From the NCBI GenBank assembly GCA_049521055.1, contig JBEKPE010000097.1, positions 1 through 8,104 on the forward strand: 8,104 nucleotides of DNA, in the 5' to 3' direction. A model generated the notes under the pieces. It saw only the letters and a list, made by a program, of their open reading frames with translations. It did not search any database and was not told the DNA's origin. Source of the DNA: FEN-987 sp049521055. Lineage in GTDB: Archaea > Thermoproteota > Bathyarchaeia > 40CM-2-53-6. The position numbers were made by a program, and so were the translations under genes. Positions 5,985 to 8,104 of this stretch are shown here, piece after piece (within the stretch, counting starts at the first letter, position 1; every line of letters starts with the position of its first letter).

Positions 5985-6602
5985 ATGCACATGAGGCTGT
6001 GGGCTGCGGAAGGTTTCCTCGGATCCGCAGTTGCTCTAATGCTGACTTACCTCCTCGTAGAGCCTGAGTCTCTCATGTCCGGTTACGCGAGCGTAATCGG
6101 GTGGAGCACGATCACGGTGTTCCTGATACTTATGCTCCAAGGATTTTGGATCCGGAAGAGACACCCGAAAATTAGTGGCGACTCGAATGGTGGCCCTCAC
6201 ACGTCGTATCAGTTGTCGATCTTCAAGTGGGGCGGCATGCATTCAGCGATGTCGATTGTCGTTACGGTTTTCCTAATCATACATGGATTCCTGCTTCTTC
6301 CTAGCCTCCTCGAACCAAGCCTCGCACTCTGGGCGGGCGCCGTAGCTTTCGCAATATTGCTCATCTTGAACCTATCAGGGCTACTTACCGAATCCGCAAG
6401 GAAATCGCGAAATTTCGGTCGACACAAGGAAATCCATGTCTGGTTAATGCTTATGGTTCTAATTCTCTTGGTCATACACGTGGAAGGCGTGGCGCCATCA
6501 CTGAGTTTTCGTTCCATCCTGCCAGGCGTGATAGTGGGTTTGGCCGCCTTCATCTCGTTGAGCATTATCATTCGGTTGACGGTTCAGATTGGACGGGATT
6601 GA
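5985..6602 (+). CDS. Predicted dihaem b-type membrane cytochrome (ferric reductase-like/cytochrome b-like)
   Basis: ATG 5985 gives 205 residues (MHMRLWAAEGFLG...). GTGAGG at 5968-5973 is well spaced for this ATG but not for the upstream in-frame TTG 5976. About six hydrophobic helices are seen, at roughly 8-25, 38-56, 85-105, 112-133, 151-170 and 176-200. Two of them each carry a pair of His exactly 14 apart: His86 and His100 (MHSAMS...LIIHGF), and His151 and His165 (EIHVWL...VIHVEG). This is the geometry of two b haems stacked across a membrane by two helices, as in cytochrome b and ferric reductase-type domains. No FAD or NAD domain is attached and no Cys is present. Lying after the Rieske/cytb cluster, it may carry electrons across the membrane or link to the CbsA-like protein, a role that CbsB may have in Sulfolobales. 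The haem count is inferred from His spacing; the partner is a guess. Confidence 0.8.
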   Translation: MHMRLWAAEGFLGSAVALMLTYLLVEPESLMSGYASVIGWSTITVFLILMLQGFWIRKRHPKISGDSNGGPHTSYQLSIFKWGGMHSAMSIVVTVFLIIHGFLLLPSLLEPSLALWAGAVAFAILLILNLSGLLTESARKSRNFGRHKEIHVWLMLMVLILLVIHVEGVAPSLSFRSILPGVIVGLAAFISLSIIIRLTVQIGRD

Positions 6603-6615
6603 CGAGGTCGTAAGG
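6602..6615 (+). repeat. First copy of a post-stop direct repeat
   Basis: ACGAGGTCGTAAGG begins on the last base of the dihaem gene's stop codon. A near copy, ACGAGGTCGAAAGC, lies at 7429-7442, six bases after the stop of the following gene; 12 of 14 bases agree. In this copy AGGTCG (6605-6610) can pair with CGACCT (6637-6642). Confidence 0.35.
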
Positions 6616-6717
6616 TTGGGTCGCGGGTTAACATCTCGACCTGAAGATTTCGTTGCTCCTAATGTCTGAAGAATTTCGGGCTCTCTGTTCAACTATGTTT
6701 TTCAATGGATTCCCGCT

Positions 6718-6736
6718 CAGGCTAGAAGGGAGCCTG
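6718..6736 (+). promoter_or_regulatory. Hairpin presenting the ribosome-binding site of the TTG-start gene
   Basis: CAGGCT (6718-6723) pairs perfectly with AGCCTG (6731-6736), leaving the seven-base loop AGAAGGG, which is the Shine-Dalgarno-like sequence. The TTG start at 6739 follows two bases after the stem. The site supports that start and suggests control of initiation by RNA folding. Confidence 0.5.
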
Positions 6737-6738
6737 CG

Positions 6739-7422
6739 TTGTCTAGATTCGAAATAGGACAAGAGTTTGTTCGACGGGCGACGACCCGTGGGATGATTCT
6801 TCTAATCCTAAGTTCGACGCTGATAATCGCAATGCTCACGCCAATTGAACCGATCGATTATGTTTTCTTTGCCCTGTCGTCGGGGTTGAATGTGGCACCG
6901 GAGGTTCTGCTCATGGTTTCCGATGTGTTGCTGCTATTTGCCGGTTACGCTCTGGCCGCTTCACTGCGGGCCTTTCTTTCAGCCGGGAGAATGATGTCGA
7001 GTAATCTTGCTAACGTTTCCTCTCTACTTAGTTCGGTGAATAGGGCTGCGAACTGGAAAGGGTTGCCATGTTTGGTTGCGGCGTTGTTGATAATTGTATT
7101 TTGGCATGTGCCATCGATTCTTGACCAAGCTCTCCTTCAATTCCAATTGCATTGGATCATGCATGTCTCAGTATTTTTTGCCGGCGTGTTAATTTACGTA
7201 GGCTTCACGCGCCTGACCCTCGGCCAGCGTTTGTTGACGTACCTTCTAGGGTGTAAGGCTATGGCGATCTTTGGGGCGTACCTGTTGGTGGCGCCGGTAG
7301 CGATTTACGGCTCTTACCCAGCACCTCAACAAGTGGAAGCAGGTGCAACCATGTTAGCCATGTGTGTGGCCTCAGACGCTACAATCATTCCGTTATGGAT
7401 CAGACGGTACTTCAATCGTTAG
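6739..7422 (+). CDS. DUF1404/CtaG-like membrane protein
   Basis: The 227-residue product begins at TTG 6739. Upstream ATGs at 6695 and 6705 are out of frame, and AGAAGGG lies at a good distance. The next in-frame ATG is 6793, at residue 19, which would cut into the first helix. Six helices are visible at about 17-35, 56-78, 110-127, 137-156, 166-190 and 203-221. The core motif F121-WHVP (His123), then LHWIMH (His138, His142), FFAGVLIYV, matches the WHxP...LHxxxH pattern of caa3-type CtaG assembly factors and the related archaeal DUF1404 family. CtaG-type proteins help insert copper into cytochrome oxidase. The three His may be the copper site. Two cupredoxins and two Met-rich proteins nearby fit a copper-delivery role, although no oxidase subunit I is in the window. 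The family match is likely; the function is inferred. Confidence 0.75.
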   Translation: MSRFEIGQEFVRRATTRGMILLILSSTLIIAMLTPIEPIDYVFFALSSGLNVAPEVLLMVSDVLLLFAGYALAASLRAFLSAGRMMSSNLANVSSLLSSVNRAANWKGLPCLVAALLIIVFWHVPSILDQALLQFQLHWIMHVSVFFAGVLIYVGFTRLTLGQRLLTYLLGCKAMAIFGAYLLVAPVAIYGSYPAPQQVEAGATMLAMCVASDATIIPLWIRRYFNR

Positions 7423-7428
7423 TCTAAT

Positions 7429-7442
7429 ACGAGGTCGAAAGC
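7429..7442 (+). repeat. Second copy of the post-stop direct repeat
   Basis: ACGAGGTCGAAAGC repeats the element at 6602-6615 with two changes. Both copies stand immediately downstream of a membrane-protein gene. Here it is not followed by a matching complement, so the hairpin of the first copy is not conserved. Confidence 0.35.
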
Positions 7443-7474
7443 AATCGGTAAGCCTATCTTCGGGGCTGAGACGT

Positions 7475-7499
7475 GTTCGAACCAGATCCGGTTCGAACC
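7475..7499 (+). promoter_or_regulatory. Strong palindromic element upstream of the CuA-like cupredoxin gene
   Basis: GTTCGAACC (7475-7483) and GGTTCGAAC (7490-7498) are perfect reverse complements around a six-base spacer, AGATCC. Each arm is itself a palindrome (GTTCGAAC, and GGTTCGAACC at 7490-7499), so the element is also a direct repeat of GTTCGAAC with 16-base periodicity. It lies 27-51 bases before ATG 7526 and 53 bases after the previous stop. That position suits an operator for dimeric regulators or a stable RNA hairpin. Confidence 0.5.
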
Positions 7500-7525
7500 T
7501 GTAATTCCTAAAGGCTACATCCGCA

Positions 7526-7993
7526 ATGTCTCGCTCCAGAAGATTAGTCATAGGCGGCGTAGCAGTTGCCGCGATCTTAGTCCTCAGCTTTGTAACAGGA
7601 ATCGTTTCCTTTCCGCCTCCCCATGGTTCGACCAATAATTCGCCTGTAAGCGTCACGTCCTCGACGTGCGTGCGGCCACCAGGCTTCTTTCTGATCATCG
7701 CTGATCTCTCAGGGTTCAACGATAGCATAGCTCACGGAGCGCCAGTGAACCCGTGGCCGATCATTCGAGTGCAGCAGGGCGATGTGGTCCATATCCTAGT
7801 ATGCAACATGGACATGTCTCAAGCCCATGGTTTTTCGATACAAAGCTACTTTGACCAAGGCGTGATCTTGGCGCCGGGTGACGCATACAGAATCGTCTTC
7901 GCAGCCACTGTGCCAGGCACCTTCGTAATGTATTGTAACATCTTTTGTACTGTTCATGCTTTCATGGTAGCTCGCCTGATCGTTTCCAACTAA
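7526..7993 (+). CDS. Membrane-anchored CuA-like cupredoxin with a shortened metal loop
   Basis: The 155-residue product has a basic start (MSRSRRLV) and a hydrophobic anchor at about 7-29, then an extracytoplasmic cupredoxin domain. Visible landmarks are IIRVQQGDVVHILVCNMD (79-96), A-H101-GFSI, LAPGDAYRIVF (115-125), and the metal loop C137-NIF-C141-TV-H144-AF-M147. His101, Cys137, Cys141, His144 and Met147 match the ligand set of the CuA site of oxidase subunit II and nitrous oxide reductase. However, the spacing is CxxxCxxHxxM, one residue shorter than the usual CxxxCxxxHxxM. Cys48 and Cys93 could form a disulfide. The ATG has only a weak AAAGG ribosome site, 11 bases upstream. There is no second helix typical of oxidase subunit II, so this is a stand-alone electron carrier or a subunit II-like component of an oxidase outside the window. 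Fold and copper binding likely; partner unknown. Confidence 0.85.
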   Translation: MSRSRRLVIGGVAVAAILVLSFVTGIVSFPPPHGSTNNSPVSVTSSTCVRPPGFFLIIADLSGFNDSIAHGAPVNPWPIIRVQQGDVVHILVCNMDMSQAHGFSIQSYFDQGVILAPGDAYRIVFAATVPGTFVMYCNIFCTVHAFMVARLIVSN

Positions 7994-8003
7994 TTCCAAC
8001 TAA
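7984..8003 (+). repeat. Perfect tandem duplication of 10 bases across a stop codon
   Basis: TTCCAACTAA occurs twice in direct succession. The first copy encodes the last residues and the TAA stop of the cupredoxin, and the second lies just outside. This looks like a recent slippage or duplication event. Confidence 0.7.
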
Positions 8004-8015
8004 TAATGGCCCGAA

Positions 8016-8063
8016 GCCTTAGGCCAAAAAGTTCGCGTGGCCGTAAGGCAAAGCGATCACGCG
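8016..8063 (+). ncRNA. Candidate RNA pseudoknot after the last gene
   Basis: GCCTTAGGCC (8016-8025) pairs with GGCCGTAAGGC (8039-8049) over ten base pairs with one bulged G (8043). The loop holds AAAAAGTT and CGCGT (8034-8038), and CGCGT pairs with ACGCG (8059-8063). The two stems abut, and the A-rich connectors give a textbook H-type pseudoknot layout. Function is unknown. It could be a 3' end structure of the cupredoxin mRNA or a leader element of a gene beyond the right edge. Confidence 0.35.
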
Positions 8064-8104
8064 GGAAATCTCATACCTGACCGACCACATAACCAATCTC
8101 GTTA

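Noticed and set aside
6695..6703. Short T-run (TTTTT at 6698-6702) as a terminator of the dihaem gene
   Set aside because: Five T with no preceding hairpin is weak, and the ribosome site of the next gene follows closely.
7470..7502. GGTTCGAACC resembles the T-arm of a tRNA, with GCAATCGGTAAGCC upstream like a D-arm
   Set aside because: The arms flanking the T-loop pair for only two or three bases, no acceptor stem can be drawn, and the pattern is explained by the perfect palindrome.
8006..8080. A 24-residue very basic peptide frame (MARSLRPKSS...), ten Arg/Lys
   Set aside because: There is no ribosome site, no recognised family, and the frame coincides with the candidate RNA pseudoknot. A frame this short is expected by chance.

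Overview
The window is most likely from an archaeon, probably an aerobic, perhaps acid-tolerant member of the Thermoplasmata or Nitrososphaeria/Thermoproteota. The reasoning is gene content. An ethylbenzene-dehydrogenase-like haem protein rich in N-glycosylation sequons, a Rieske protein and a long cytochrome b lie in one tight cluster, recalling the Sulfolobales cbsA-(cbsB)-soxL-soxN-odsN locus. A DUF1404/CtaG-like membrane protein and several short proteins with archaeal-type N-terminal anchors are also present. I cannot place the lineage more precisely. All confident genes are on the + strand. I see no mobile element, CRISPR array, rRNA or tRNA.

Layout. Positions 2-208 may hold the C-terminus of a gene entering from the left. 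Positions 270-2161 hold a three-gene unit: an anchored cupredoxin-like protein with CxxxC but no following His, a Met-rich double PepSY-like protein, and a Gly/Tyr/Met-rich four-helix membrane protein. The last two share repeated Met-Met doublets. Positions 2234-5772 hold the respiratory core: a CbsA-like b-haem protein, a Rieske protein with a KR variant of the Tat motif, a cytochrome b, and a three-helix small protein. Gaps are 3-4 nt and the last pair overlaps. Positions 5985-7993 hold a predicted dihaem b-type membrane protein, a DUF1404/CtaG-like protein and an anchored CuA-like cupredoxin. The spacers here are longer and contain several inverted repeats. Positions 8016-8063 can be drawn as an H-type RNA pseudoknot.

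How the genes may work together (inference). Quinol would be oxidised at the Rieske/cytochrome b module. Electrons could pass to the extracytoplasmic CbsA-like b-haem protein and/or to the two cupredoxins, and then to a terminal oxidase or other acceptor that is not in this window. The dihaem protein could fill the membrane role that CbsB has in Sulfolobales, since no cbsB-like gene lies between cbsA and soxL. The DUF1404/CtaG-like and Met-rich proteins suggest copper handling for the cupredoxins or for an oxidase.

The strongest oddities are these: a Lys at the position of the fourth haem-ligating His of cytochrome b; a CCCH second Rieske box with a further Cys in the loop; two non-canonical CuA-type loops; a hairpin that displays the Shine-Dalgarno sequence of the TTG-start DUF1404 gene; a perfect 9-bp palindromic element upstream of the last cupredoxin; and the terminal pseudoknot.
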